Assembly (NCBI GenBank): GCA_902563105.1
Contig: CACEVU010000001.1
Span: 427,755 to 491,754 of the forward strand
Origin: an uncultured SAR86 cluster bacterium
Lineage (GTDB): Bacteria > Pseudomonadota > Gammaproteobacteria > Magnimaribacterales > AG-339-G14
Reading direction: 5' to 3'
DNA: 64,000 bases
Shown here: piece after piece, positions 26,665 to 35,920 of the stretch
How positions within the stretch are numbered: the stretch's first letter is position 1
How the letters are laid out: every line of letters begins with the position of its first letter
Position numbers and translations under genes: made by a program
Notes under the pieces: model-generated
Told to the model about the DNA's origin: nothing
The model's input: only the letters and a program-made list of their open reading frames with translations
Database searches by the model: none

Positions 26665-28825
26665 ATACCCCGGACCAATCTTCGGGAAGAATTTCTTTTG
26701 ATAATTCATCAATCCTTTCAAAAAAGAGGGAGTAGTATAAAGTAAATTCTGGTCTAGAAAACCTATATTTATTAATATGATCCCTAGCTTGTTCCCAATT
26801 TTGAGATCTATAATTTTTTAAAAATTCATTATGATCCTCTAAAAAATTACTATCTTCGAGAGTCTCTTTATTATCAAAAACTGTATAGATTGAAACAGGC
26901 TCAGATTTACCTTTTACAGCAATCAAATCTAGTTCAAAAAAAGTATATTTTTCTCGAGAAACGCCTTTAGTCGTTTCTTCTCCTAAAATAATTTGCATTC
27001 CATAATTAGCTGACTGTCCCTCTAGTCTCGAAGCTAAATTTACTGAGTCACCTAAAACAGTGTAATCAAATCTTTTATCGGATCCCATATTTCCAACAAT
27101 ACAGTCTCCTGTATTTATTCCAATTCCAATAGAAAGTTTTTCTTCTTTTAATTTTTCTCGTTCTTCGTTTAGAACGTTTAAAGATTTACTCATTGCAAAA
27201 GCAGCTGCAATAGATTTTTCACGATGTTCTTCGTCTTTAGAAGGAGCATTCCAAAAAGCCATGATGCAATCTCCCATATATTTATCAATAGTTCCCTGAT
27301 TAGTTAAGATTTCGTTAGACAAGACTGTAAGGAGATTATTAATAAGATCTGTAAGGGCCTCTGGATCATCTTTATATTTTTCTGAAATAGAAGTGAAGCC
27401 CCGAATATCTGAAAATAAAAAGGTCATTTCTTTTCTTTCTCCGCCTAATTTTAGAGATTCACTTGATTTGGCTAATTTTTCAACCATAACCGGAGACATA
27501 TACTGACTAAAGGCATTTCTTACCTTGCTTCGCTCTAATTCAGTAAAAAGAAAATTAAAAAAAGTAACTACCAAATAGGCCAATAAGCAGATAACTAATG
27601 GAGATATAGGATCAATAAGATAGTTATAAATATTAAAAATATAATAACTACCCATTACTGAAAGACTATTTCCACCTAAAAAGATTATAAGTCCTCCAAT
27701 AGGACCAAGAAATTGAATAAAAAATGTTATTAATAATGCAAGTAATAATCCTGTAATTACTTCTAAACCAAACATCCAATCTGGTCTTTTGAGAAACTGT
27801 CCTGCAAGTATTTGATCAGTAAGGTTTGCAATAATTTGCACCCCTGGAACATTATTTTCTAGAGGAGTTGATCGCAAATCAAAGAGACCGGGTGCGCTAG
27901 CACCGACGATTAAAATTTTTCCTTCGAAATATTCTTTCTGATATTTAGCACTAAATACCTCCCAAATAGGTATTTTTTTTACTGGATTTCTTGAATAATG
28001 AATCCAGACATTACCATCGTCATTTGTAGGAATGATTAAATTTCCAAGTTTTACATTATTAATTCCTGTTTCTTCTCCAAAGGCATTTTCCCCTGAAGCA
28101 TTGGATGATTTAATTTGGAAAGTAGACGCCCCTATCGCAACTCTTAACATCTCCAAGGGTAGTGATGGAACCAAAGAACCATTTATATTTTCAAAAAGAG
28201 GTAATTTTCTGATCACAGAATCATTATTACCGATGCTCATACTGCCAATTCCTTTTGCAGCTTCATCTAATAATTTTAGATTAGTTTGAATTCCAGAAAA
28301 TTCAGTTAGAAATTTTCTTGGATCATCACCTTGCTCAATAAGACCAAATTTAGGTTTGAATGAATTTTCTAATGTATTACTAGGGATTGCTCCTAGAACG
28401 ACAGTTCCATGATTAGCTATAGAATTTGAAAACAAATTATCAGAATTTGGAACCTGATCAAGAATTTTTAAAAGTGATTCTTCATTTTTATATAGTTTTT
28501 TTAATTCACTTGACCCTGTTCTATCATTTTCAGCAAAAACTACATCAAAACCAAGAACAGCAGAAAGATAGGTCTTATCTACAAGGTCAGAAAGAATCGT
28601 TCTTGGCCAGGGCCACTGACCTAATTTAGAAAGGGATTCTTCGTCAATATCTAAAATAAGCACGCTTTCTGCAGAGATAGATTCTCTTGGAGAAATATTT
28701 TGAAAAATATCAAATGCAGAATTTTTTAGATTATTAAATAAATTGAATGGATCGATTACAGGAATAAAACTTATGATGATTGCGAAAGGAATTAAAAGAT
28801 ATTTACCAATTCTTGAAAAATTCAT
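26645..28825 (-). CDS. CHASE2-domain adenylate/guanylate cyclase
   Basis: Membrane sensor enzyme of 726 residues. An N-terminal helix (about 8-28) precedes an extracytoplasmic CHASE2 domain (about 35-330, with DIDEESLSKLGQWPWPR and LIVGASAPGLFDLRSTP), then three transmembrane helices (about 345-425) and a class III nucleotide cyclase domain (about 455-640). The cyclase metal-binding aspartates are in FSDIRGFTS and DKYMGDCIMAFW. It would convert ATP or GTP to cAMP or cGMP in response to an unknown periplasmic ligand. CHASE2 cyclases often neighbour FecR proteins and TPR/barrel proteins; here the divergent neighbour is the TPR/barrel gene at 28893, 67 bases away, and the FecR protein is at 59489. 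Confidence 0.94.
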   Translation of the reverse strand: MNFSRIGKYLLIPFAIIISFIPVIDPFNLFNNLKNSAFDIFQNISPRESISAESVLILDIDEESLSKLGQWPWPRTILSDLVDKTYLSAVLGFDVVFAENDRTGSSELKKLYKNEESLLKILDQVPNSDNLFSNSIANHGTVVLGAIPSNTLENSFKPKFGLIEQGDDPRKFLTEFSGIQTNLKLLDEAAKGIGSMSIGNNDSVIRKLPLFENINGSLVPSLPLEMLRVAIGASTFQIKSSNASGENAFGEETGINNVKLGNLIIPTNDDGNVWIHYSRNPVKKIPIWEVFSAKYQKEYFEGKILIVGASAPGLFDLRSTPLENNVPGVQIIANLTDQILAGQFLKRPDWMFGLEVITGLLLALLITFFIQFLGPIGGLIIFLGGNSLSVMGSYYIFNIYNYLIDPISPLVICLLAYLVVTFFNFLFTELERSKVRNAFSQYMSPVMVEKLAKSSESLKLGGERKEMTFLFSDIRGFTSISEKYKDDPEALTDLINNLLTVLSNEILTNQGTIDKYMGDCIMAFWNAPSKDEEHREKSIAAAFAMSKSLNVLNEEREKLKEEKLSIGIGINTGDCIVGNMGSDKRFDYTVLGDSVNLASRLEGQSANYGMQIILGEETTKGVSREKYTFFELDLIAVKGKSEPVSIYTVFDNKETLEDSNFLEDHNEFLKNYRSQNWEQARDHINKYRFSRPEFTLYYSLFFERIDELSKEILPEDWSGVFVAKAK

Positions 28826-28845
28826 TTTTTATTTATTTAATTTAA

Positions 28846-28874
28846 TCGATAAAATATATGATCTTTAATATAAT
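28846..28874 (+). promoter_or_regulatory. candidate sigma70 promoter for the TPR/barrel gene
   Basis: TCGATA at 28846-28851, a 17-base spacer and a perfect TATAAT at 28869-28874, within the 67-base gap shared with the divergent cyclase. The transcript would start near 28881, leaving a leader of about a dozen bases that holds the GAGAGG Shine-Dalgarno. Confidence 0.5.
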
Positions 28875-28892
28875 TCACTCCGAGAGGGCTTC

Positions 28893-30233
28893 GTGAAATC
28901 TTTGTTTTATTGTTCAAGTAAATTCTTATTGCTTAACCTTTGCTGTTTAAGTATAAGCATACTTGGTCAAAATGTACCACCTTCTATTTCTGATCCTGAA
29001 GAACTTAGAGAAACTCAAATTGAAAGACAAAAAGTTTTTGATTCAATAATCGAAGATCCTACTAACCTTGAAAATCTTTTTAATTATGCAAACTTATCAA
29101 TCATAGTTGGTGATTTAGAGGCTGCCATCGGTATTTTTGAGCAAATGTTAATTTATAAACCCGATTTGCCAAGGATAAAATTAGAACTTGGAGTTTTATA
29201 TTTTAGATTAGGCGCATATGCATCTGCTAAACGTTATCTTGATGATATTGAAAATTATGATCCCCCTAAAGAAGTCCAAGAAAAAGTAAAAGTTTTTTTA
29301 GACCAAATAGAAAATGAAACAAGATTATTTAAAACACAATCGGTTGTTTCAATTGGCATGGGTCTTTCAAGCAATGCCAATTCAGGTCTAGATACAGATG
29401 TTGTTACTATAGTAGGTGACTTAGGAGCAATCGATCTGCAGATTAATAATAAACCTAAGACAGATATATTTTATAATGCTGCTTTTTCTTCTCAAATTAC
29501 CCAGGATTTAAGGCACCCTCGGGGAGATACCATTAATTATATAATTTCTCTATCGAGACAGGTTTATAGAGATTTTTCAAATTTTGATTCTTCGACAGGA
29601 GTTTTCTCTTTAAATAGAAAATTTAATTTACTTGATAACGAAAAACTCAAAGTTACAAATCAATCTTTTACACCATCTGCAACTGCTTTTAGAGTTTTTT
29701 TACAGGGAGAAGAATTGCTTAGGTCTCATCGTATTGATTTGGATTGGAAGGCAACATTGATGGATTCAGGATCATTTGGATTAAATTTTTACTTAGACGA
29801 AAGAGACTTTATTGGATCTCAAAATAAGACGGGAGATTTTGTAGGAGTAGGGTTGAGTAGGAGTATTATTTTTCCAAAAAGCGGACTTTTCCTCAGTTAC
29901 AAAACAAATTTTGAGCACTTTTATGCGACTTCATCTGTTGAAACATATATTAAAAGATCATTTGATATCAGCACGAGAAAAGCTTTAGATTCGACAACTT
30001 TCGCAACTACTAATATTAGCTATACTGATAAAGATTACGAAAGCAAAGATATATTTCTTGGCTTAAGATCTGACAAGTCATTAAATATCGGTTTCGGATT
30101 AACTAAGATAATAGATTTATGCTGGAATGCCGATATGAATATAAACTTCTCTACAAATAAGAGTACAATCGGCCTCTATGACAGATCCAACGAGGGTCTG
30201 GCAGTTAAATTTAATTATCTTTGTATAGAATAA
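28893..30233 (+). CDS. TPR plus outer-membrane beta-barrel protein (Slam / type XI secretion-like)
   Basis: Exported protein of 446 residues: signal peptide (1-25), TPR region (about 45-140, with LEAAIGIFEQMLIYKPDLPR and KLELGVLYFRLGAY), then a C-terminal barrel of alternating strands. This is the plan of the Slam/DUF560 outer-membrane translocators. Comparison with 63164 shows paralogy: DLRHPRG at residue 205 is 241 residues from the end (240 there), and Cys410/Cys444 lie 34 residues apart in both, enclosing ST[IV]GLY. A disulfide joining the last hairpin to the terminal strand is possible. The start is GTG with GAGAGG upstream. From memory, such proteins often accompany FecR and CHASE2 genes; the CHASE2 cyclase is divergent here. 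Confidence 0.8.
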   Translation: MKSLFYCSSKFLLLNLCCLSISILGQNVPPSISDPEELRETQIERQKVFDSIIEDPTNLENLFNYANLSIIVGDLEAAIGIFEQMLIYKPDLPRIKLELGVLYFRLGAYASAKRYLDDIENYDPPKEVQEKVKVFLDQIENETRLFKTQSVVSIGMGLSSNANSGLDTDVVTIVGDLGAIDLQINNKPKTDIFYNAAFSSQITQDLRHPRGDTINYIISLSRQVYRDFSNFDSSTGVFSLNRKFNLLDNEKLKVTNQSFTPSATAFRVFLQGEELLRSHRIDLDWKATLMDSGSFGLNFYLDERDFIGSQNKTGDFVGVGLSRSIIFPKSGLFLSYKTNFEHFYATSSVETYIKRSFDISTRKALDSTTFATTNISYTDKDYESKDIFLGLRSDKSLNIGFGLTKIIDLCWNADMNINFSTNKSTIGLYDRSNEGLAVKFNYLCIE

Positions 30234-30234
30234 A

Positions 30235-31089
30235 ATGTCTAATGAATATGTCTTAAGGGTCAAATGTCCTGATCGATATGGGATAGTTGCAAAAATTTCT
30301 TCATCCTTGAACAAAGCTAATTTATTTATATTAGATTCAGCGCATTATGGAGATCCAGAAAATAAGACTTTCTTCATGCGTGCTAAATTAATTTATTCAA
30401 AAAAGGTACTTAAAATTGATGCATTCTCAAAATTTTTTGAAAAAGAGTGTAAATCTCTCAAAATGGATTGGTCCATAAAGCCCGCAGATTATCAACCTAA
30501 TACAGCTATATTTGTTTCTAAATATGGTCACTGTTTGCAAGATTTAATGTATAGAGTGGATTCTGGAATTTTACCTATGAACGTTTCTTGTATCATTTCC
30601 AACCATATGGATCATAAAAAAATAGCGGATTGGCATGAAATTCCTTTTTTTTACGTACCAGTTACAAAAGAAAATAAGTCTCAGGCAGAGAAAAAAATCA
30701 GAAATATTATTAAAGATTTAGACATAGATTTAATGATATTAGCGAGATATATGCAGATTTTATCCAATAAGATGTGTAAAGATTTTTACGGAAAGATAAT
30801 CAATATCCATCACTCATTCTTACCAAGTTTTAAAGGAGCAAAGCCTTATCATCAAGCTTATGCAAAAGGAGTAAAAATTTTAGGAGCTACTGCACATTAT
30901 GTTTCATCTCAATTAGATGAAGGCCCAATAATTGATCAAAGCGTAGAAAGAGTAGACCACGCAAAAACTCCTAGAGATCTTGAGCTTATAGGTCGAGATC
31001 TAGAATCTATTACCCTTGCTAGGGCTGTTAAATATCATATTGAAAGAAGGATATTTATCAACAATTCTAAAACGGTTATCTTCAACTAG
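30235..31089 (+). CDS. purU: formyltetrahydrofolate deformylase PurU
   Basis: Enzyme of 284 residues hydrolysing 10-formyl-THF to THF and formate, which balances one-carbon pools. An N-terminal ACT domain (about 3-80, LRVKCPDRYGIVAKISS) precedes the formyltransferase domain. Catalytic Asn/His/Asp: INIHHSFLPSFKGAKPYHQ and TAHYVSSQLDEGPIIDQ. The ATG is one base after the TPR/barrel stop. The 3' end overlaps the convergent metalloprotease by 8 bases. The length agrees with E. coli PurU (280). Confidence 0.95.
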   Translation: MSNEYVLRVKCPDRYGIVAKISSSLNKANLFILDSAHYGDPENKTFFMRAKLIYSKKVLKIDAFSKFFEKECKSLKMDWSIKPADYQPNTAIFVSKYGHCLQDLMYRVDSGILPMNVSCIISNHMDHKKIADWHEIPFFYVPVTKENKSQAEKKIRNIIKDLDIDLMILARYMQILSNKMCKDFYGKIINIHHSFLPSFKGAKPYHQAYAKGVKILGATAHYVSSQLDEGPIIDQSVERVDHAKTPRDLELIGRDLESITLARAVKYHIERRIFINNSKTVIFN

Positions 31090-33574
31090 GATTTAAAACT
31101 TTTTCAATTTTCCAGCTAATCATTTTTTTATGATTTTCTGTTGCAGCGTCATTTGACGGCGAGAAAGTATAGGCTTTAATTTTTTTTAGAGACGCGTAAC
31201 TTGCCGATATTGACGGAGAATCAAACTTTCCGCTATTAAGGATCAAAATTAGTCTTTTGAGATAATAATTTTGTAGATTTTGATCTATGCCATTTAATTT
31301 ACGTGATTCTTTATCATTAAAAATTGAATTAGTTAAATCTTCTAATAACTCATTAGGAAGATACTTATTTCCATAAAGCGAACTATCGCTAAGTCTTTTA
31401 AGAACTTTAGAGTTAGTAAAATGTTTCAATACCTTCTTTTGACCCTTCAAGATCATATTATGTATTTTAGGATCTTCGGTCATACCAAAAAAATCAAAAC
31501 TTCTTCTTTCTCTTTGAAGTTTGCTAGCAATATCTGCTGGAAGAATTAATTTTTTACTATTGAAATAATGTTCTTTAAGAATTTTGATCGATTTCTTTTG
31601 CATCTCGTATGGCACAACTTCATAAGGATTAATATCCTCTTCCAAAAGCCCTCTAGTGATGTAAATACCGGCAACTTGGCGAGATATTATTTCAGCAGAA
31701 GTATGGATTTGTCTTAAAAGTATTCGATATCCTTGATAAATACTTTCCCAGCTGTCAGATTTATTTTTTAATTTTTCATATAAAGTCGGTATTAAAGATT
31801 GGGATAAAATTATTCTATCCTTTGCGTATTCAACTGGATTATTACTCATATCTCCTGTATTAATTCTTGGATCAATACCTTTACCTGGAGATCTCATATC
31901 ATCTCCATCATTGCCAAAAAGAAATTCTGAAGAAGAGTTTTCAAAAAGTAACTTTTTTAATTCCTCTTTTGTAAGATCAGGAGTGTATGCATATTTAATT
32001 GCAAATACATCATATTTGCCGGGCTTTATATCAGCAAATTGACCTTGTTCTTTTCCTTCTGGAGCTATATTTAGTCCATGATAATCCATAACTGACGAAC
32101 TTAAACCCTGATCGTAAGTAATTTCAGGGTCATGAATATCAATATTGTTATGCAAGTTGGATGCAGCAAAGTTATGATTTAGTCCTAAGGTATGTCCGAC
32201 CTCATGCAAAATTAATTGATATAAGTCTTCTTCGAATAATCTATTAGTTTCATCTATGTTGAAATCCATTCCCACAGCAGCAATTTTTCCAAATAATCTA
32301 TTTTCATGTTTAAACCTTGAATGGTTACAGAAATCTTGATGCGTAATATTCTCTTGAGATTCAAAAATTTCTGAATACCTTACTCTGTTTGTTAAATAAA
32401 CCCATTCAAGCATTATATCGGCTCCTAGAATTTCTCCTGTTCTCGGATTGGTAAAACTAGGGCCATAGCCTCCAAAAGGGGGGTTTGGTGAAGAAGTCCA
32501 TCTAATAGTGTTGTATCGAATATCTCCCGCATTCCATTTTGCATCATCTTTTTGAATTTTCACTTCAATGGCATTTAGAAAACCAGCTTCTTCAAAAGCA
32601 CTATTCCATGATAGAACTGCCTTTTCTATTATTGGTCTAATTTCTAAAGGAGTAGTATTTTCTATCCAAAAAGTAATAGGCTTTAAAGGAGGCGATTTAT
32701 CTTTTGTTTTATCAACCTTTTCTAGATGCCACTTATTAACCAAATCTTCATAAGGAGTTATATCAGTTGATGTAAGGTTAGTTTTTCTTTCAGAAAAAAA
32801 ACCTATTCTTTGCGATTCAATTCGAGGTTTAAAATCATTTTTTGGATATTTGATAAAACTATATCTCAATGAAATTGAATTATTTCTAGAGTCTTGATTT
32901 TCTATAGGCTTATTAGAAGCATTTGAAAAGATGTAATTTATTTCAAAATCTGTATTTTCAGGATAATTAAAAATATTTTCTATACTAGATTTATTTTTAG
33001 AGATTGAACCAATTTTAAAACTATCCTTTGTAGACTCTTTGTACGGAGTAGTAGTAATCTTAGATAAATTTTCACTTAACAACAAAGAAGTAATATCCAA
33101 TAAAAATTTGTCTTTGTTTTTTGAGGTCTTTTCAATCTTGAGAGAATCTATTAATGAATTTGAAATATTTGCATTTTTTGAATTAGCTAGAGGACTATCT
33201 TTGTCAAAAACATACGCAGTGTTGATTCTTTCAATTCGAATTTGATCAAAATACTTTGAAAATTTAACAATGCCATTATCTAAATAATTTCCTCTCCAAG
33301 TTCCTGCCTCTATAATTCCATCAAGAATTTGGGCAAAATAAATAAATTCAACTTCTAATTGTTCCTTAGTTAATAGTAAATAAATCTTTCCATCATCCTC
33401 ATCTCTATAAGCATCAAATAATCCTGGATAGAATTTTAGATCCTCAATAAATGATTCCAGTACATCTTCATCTTCATTTTCATCCTTTTCTTCTTTATCA
33501 TCTTTATCAGCAAATATCGAAGTAGATAAAAGGACTATTAAAGCTATTCTTAATAGTAAGTTATAAAATTTCAT
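31082..33574 (-). CDS. secreted zinc-dependent metalloprotease (DUF5117-type)
   Basis: Large exported protease of 830 residues. The signal peptide (1-22, ending FADKD) is followed by a highly acidic stretch (residues 23-42, KEEKDENEDED) and a DUF5117-like N-terminal domain. The zinc site is HEVGHTLGLNH (His457, Glu458, His461, His467), followed by SSVMDY, the methionine turn of the metzincin type. Such proteins are common and probably degrade proteins in the periplasm or outside the cell. It overlaps purU convergently by 8 bases and diverges from a methyltransferase across 26 bases. Confidence 0.9.
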   Translation of the reverse strand: MKFYNLLLRIALIVLLSTSIFADKDDKEEKDENEDEDVLESFIEDLKFYPGLFDAYRDEDDGKIYLLLTKEQLEVEFIYFAQILDGIIEAGTWRGNYLDNGIVKFSKYFDQIRIERINTAYVFDKDSPLANSKNANISNSLIDSLKIEKTSKNKDKFLLDITSLLLSENLSKITTTPYKESTKDSFKIGSISKNKSSIENIFNYPENTDFEINYIFSNASNKPIENQDSRNNSISLRYSFIKYPKNDFKPRIESQRIGFFSERKTNLTSTDITPYEDLVNKWHLEKVDKTKDKSPPLKPITFWIENTTPLEIRPIIEKAVLSWNSAFEEAGFLNAIEVKIQKDDAKWNAGDIRYNTIRWTSSPNPPFGGYGPSFTNPRTGEILGADIMLEWVYLTNRVRYSEIFESQENITHQDFCNHSRFKHENRLFGKIAAVGMDFNIDETNRLFEEDLYQLILHEVGHTLGLNHNFAASNLHNNIDIHDPEITYDQGLSSSVMDYHGLNIAPEGKEQGQFADIKPGKYDVFAIKYAYTPDLTKEELKKLLFENSSSEFLFGNDGDDMRSPGKGIDPRINTGDMSNNPVEYAKDRIILSQSLIPTLYEKLKNKSDSWESIYQGYRILLRQIHTSAEIISRQVAGIYITRGLLEEDINPYEVVPYEMQKKSIKILKEHYFNSKKLILPADIASKLQRERRSFDFFGMTEDPKIHNMILKGQKKVLKHFTNSKVLKRLSDSSLYGNKYLPNELLEDLTNSIFNDKESRKLNGIDQNLQNYYLKRLILILNSGKFDSPSISASYASLKKIKAYTFSPSNDAATENHKKMISWKIEKVLNPS

Positions 33575-33600
33575 GATAAGAAATAAATTATCGTAGGTTA

Positions 33601-34359
33601 ATGAAAAACAATCAATCAGATAGAAAAAAAAGTTCTATACCATTTAGATTAAATAGAAAAAGTTTTTTAGGTGTAATGAGTCTCGTTTATCAAGAATTAC
33701 TTGATAAAGTTCTAACTAAAATTAATATCAAATTACCTAAAGAAGATGAGGTATTAAATTTAGTAAGAAAAAAAGCAAAACAAAATGATCCTGAATCTAT
33801 TTTGAGGGTAATTGATAGTTATGCTTACAAGAAAACCTTTCTTATGAATATAGGGGACGAGAAGGGATTTATTTTAGAAAGAGCTATCATTGATTCTAAT
33901 GCAAGTAATATTCTTGAACTTGGAGTGTATCTTGGCTACTCAACAATAAGAATCTTAAAAAATCTTAAAAATGACTCAAAACTTACTTCTATAGAGTCAA
34001 ATAAGAAATTTGCTAATATTGCTTTAGAGCATATTAAGTTGGCAGGTTTGTCAGAAAGACATGAGTTGAAAATTGGAAAATCAAATGACGTAATTCCCAA
34101 TCTAAAGGAAAAATATGATTTTATTTTTATCGATCATTGGAAAGATCTCTATTTAAAAGATCTCAAGACTTTAGAGAGTTATAATTTAATAAAAAAAGAT
34201 GCATGGATTTTTGCCGACAATGTCATTCTTTTCAATTTAGAAGATTATTTAAAGTATGTAAGATCTTCTCCAAATTATGAAAGTAAATTTATACCTACAA
34301 AACGTGAATATTCTAAATTTCATCCAGATGGAGTAGAAATATCTATTTATAAGGCATGA
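33601..34359 (+). CDS. class I SAM-dependent O-methyltransferase-like protein
   Basis: Protein of 252 residues. The SAM-binding motif I is ILELGVYLGYSTIRI (about residues 102-116), with the acidic end of strand 2 in LTSIESNKKF and motif for the metal-binding Asp in YDFIFIDHWKD and DAWIFADNV. This is the catechol O-methyltransferase pattern. The N-terminal 60 residues are basic and unusual for the family. The ATG of the next gene (Smr) overlaps its stop, so they are coupled. Substrate unknown. Confidence 0.85.
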   Translation: MKNNQSDRKKSSIPFRLNRKSFLGVMSLVYQELLDKVLTKINIKLPKEDEVLNLVRKKAKQNDPESILRVIDSYAYKKTFLMNIGDEKGFILERAIIDSNASNILELGVYLGYSTIRILKNLKNDSKLTSIESNKKFANIALEHIKLAGLSERHELKIGKSNDVIPNLKEKYDFIFIDHWKDLYLKDLKTLESYNLIKKDAWIFADNVILFNLEDYLKYVRSSPNYESKFIPTKREYSKFHPDGVEISIYKA

Positions 34360-34580
34360 AATTCAATACTCTTGACTTGCATGGTATTCGACATTCTGAA
34401 GTAACAGTAGAAGTTGAAAATTATTTATATCTAAATCAAGAGGATTGTCCGATATTAATTATCTGTGGAAATAGCCAAAAGATGATATCTTTAGTGGAAG
34501 AAACGCTTATACGAATTCATTCAACCTATGAGATTGGTTCGGGTAAAAATTATGGAACAATTATGGTGAGGTCTGTATAG
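34356..34580 (+). CDS. small Smr-domain protein
   Basis: Stand-alone Smr domain of 74 residues. Motifs: LDLHGIRHSEV (the LDxH Smr motif), the central strand with ILIICGNSQ (the TGxG position replaced by CGNS), and the C-terminal GKNYGTIMVRS. Smr proteins are nucleases that nick DNA or cut mRNA, some at stalled ribosomes. The missing TGxG motif may mean altered activity. It is coupled to the methyltransferase by an ATGA overlap and ends 2 bases before dihydroorotase. Confidence 0.8.
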   Translation: MKFNTLDLHGIRHSEVTVEVENYLYLNQEDCPILIICGNSQKMISLVEETLIRIHSTYEIGSGKNYGTIMVRSV

Positions 34581-34582
34581 AC

Positions 34583-35920
34583 ATGAAAACGTTCTCTCTA
34601 GTTTTAAAAAATTGTAACTTAGTCAATGAAAATTCTATTGAGCAAGTTGATATTGGAATAAAAGATGATCGTATAGAAAAAATTGCAAAGGAAATTAGAG
34701 ATGATTCTAGTCAAATAATTGATCTAGCAGGTAGATATCTAGCTCCAGGCATAATTGATGATCAAGTTCATTTTAGAGATCCAGGACTGACAGAAAAAGG
34801 CGACATTCGTTCAGAATCTTTTGCAGCTGTCCATTCAGGCGTAACTTCCACTTTTGATATGCCTAATGTTGATCCGAATACCACAACAATGGAATTGCTT
34901 TCTGATAGAAACAAATTAGGAGCTGAAAAATCTTGGACAAATTATTCTTATTATTTTGGAGCAACAGAAACTAATTTAGAAGAAATTAAAAAACTCAATC
35001 CAAAAGATACTTGTGGGCTTAAGGTTTTTATGGGAACTTCGACAGGAACTCTTCTTGTAGAAGATGATTTTGCTTTAGAACAAATATTTAAACATTGTCC
35101 TGTAACAATAGTTACTCATTGCGAAGATAATGAAACAATTAAAAAGAATACTGAAAGGGTAAATTTAAAAAATGAGGAATTAGATGCAAGCTTTCATCCG
35201 ATTCTTAGAGACGACATCTGCTGTTTCAAATCATCATCTAAGGTAATAGAACTAGCAAAAAAACATTCTTCTGATTTACATGTTCTTCATTTAACAACTG
35301 AAAAAGAAATTCAACTATTTGAAAATATTGATCTTGAAGACAAAAAAATTACGTGTGAAGTTTGCGTTCACCACTTATGGTTTGATGATAAAGATTACAA
35401 AAAGTTAGGAAATCTTATTGTTTGTAATCCAGCAATTAAAAAAGAATCAGATAAGAATGCTCTTAGAAAGGCTTTGAAGGATGGATATATTGACTTTGTT
35501 GCAACTGACCATGCTCCTCATGTCTTTGAAGATAAAAAACGTTCTTATTCAGAAGCTCCAGCTGGAATACCTTTAATCGAACATTCTTTTCAAATGATGA
35601 TTTCACTACATAAACAAGGTTTTTATACTCTTAATGAAGTTATAAGCTATATGTCTCATAAAGTAGCTGATAGGTTTTCCATTGAAGATAGAGGCTATAT
35701 CAGAGAAGGTTATAAAGCTGATTTTATTATTTTTGAACTAGATAAAGAGACTCATGTCTCTAATGAAACAGAATTAACTAAATGTGGTTGGACTCCATTT
35801 GATGGACATACTTTTGACTCAAATATTTACGGAACAATAGTCAATGGAAAGCCAATTGTAGTTGATGGAGAAATTGTTGCTGAAATTTCTTCTGCAGAGC
35901 AAATTAAATTTAATAGATAA
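34583..35920 (+). CDS. pyrC: dihydroorotase (class I, Gln variant of the HxH motif)
   Basis: Amidohydrolase of 445 residues with the dihydroorotase/allantoinase pattern. The first metal motif reads DDQVHFRDPG (Gln in place of the first His of HxH); the rest of the site is intact: Lys in CGLKVFMGTSTG for carboxylation, THCEDN, LHLTTE, and TDHAPH. I recall the DDQVHF form as a known subfamily, so I do not read it as inactivation. The reaction is carbamoyl-aspartate to dihydroorotate in pyrimidine synthesis. The ATG follows the Smr gene by 2 bases and the amidase begins directly after its stop, so an operon is likely. Confidence 0.88.
   Translation: MKTFSLVLKNCNLVNENSIEQVDIGIKDDRIEKIAKEIRDDSSQIIDLAGRYLAPGIIDDQVHFRDPGLTEKGDIRSESFAAVHSGVTSTFDMPNVDPNTTTMELLSDRNKLGAEKSWTNYSYYFGATETNLEEIKKLNPKDTCGLKVFMGTSTGTLLVEDDFALEQIFKHCPVTIVTHCEDNETIKKNTERVNLKNEELDASFHPILRDDICCFKSSSKVIELAKKHSSDLHVLHLTTEKEIQLFENIDLEDKKITCEVCVHHLWFDDKDYKKLGNLIVCNPAIKKESDKNALRKALKDGYIDFVATDHAPHVFEDKKRSYSEAPAGIPLIEHSFQMMISLHKQGFYTLNEVISYMSHKVADRFSIEDRGYIREGYKADFIIFELDKETHVSNETELTKCGWTPFDGHTFDSNIYGTIVNGKPIVVDGEIVAEISSAEQIKFNR

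Noticed and set aside
34356..34580. Smr protein as a truncated MutS2
   Set aside because: The neighbours overlap or abut it in a conserved-looking operon and the frame starts at a clear coupled ATG, so it is a stand-alone small Smr gene, not a fragment.
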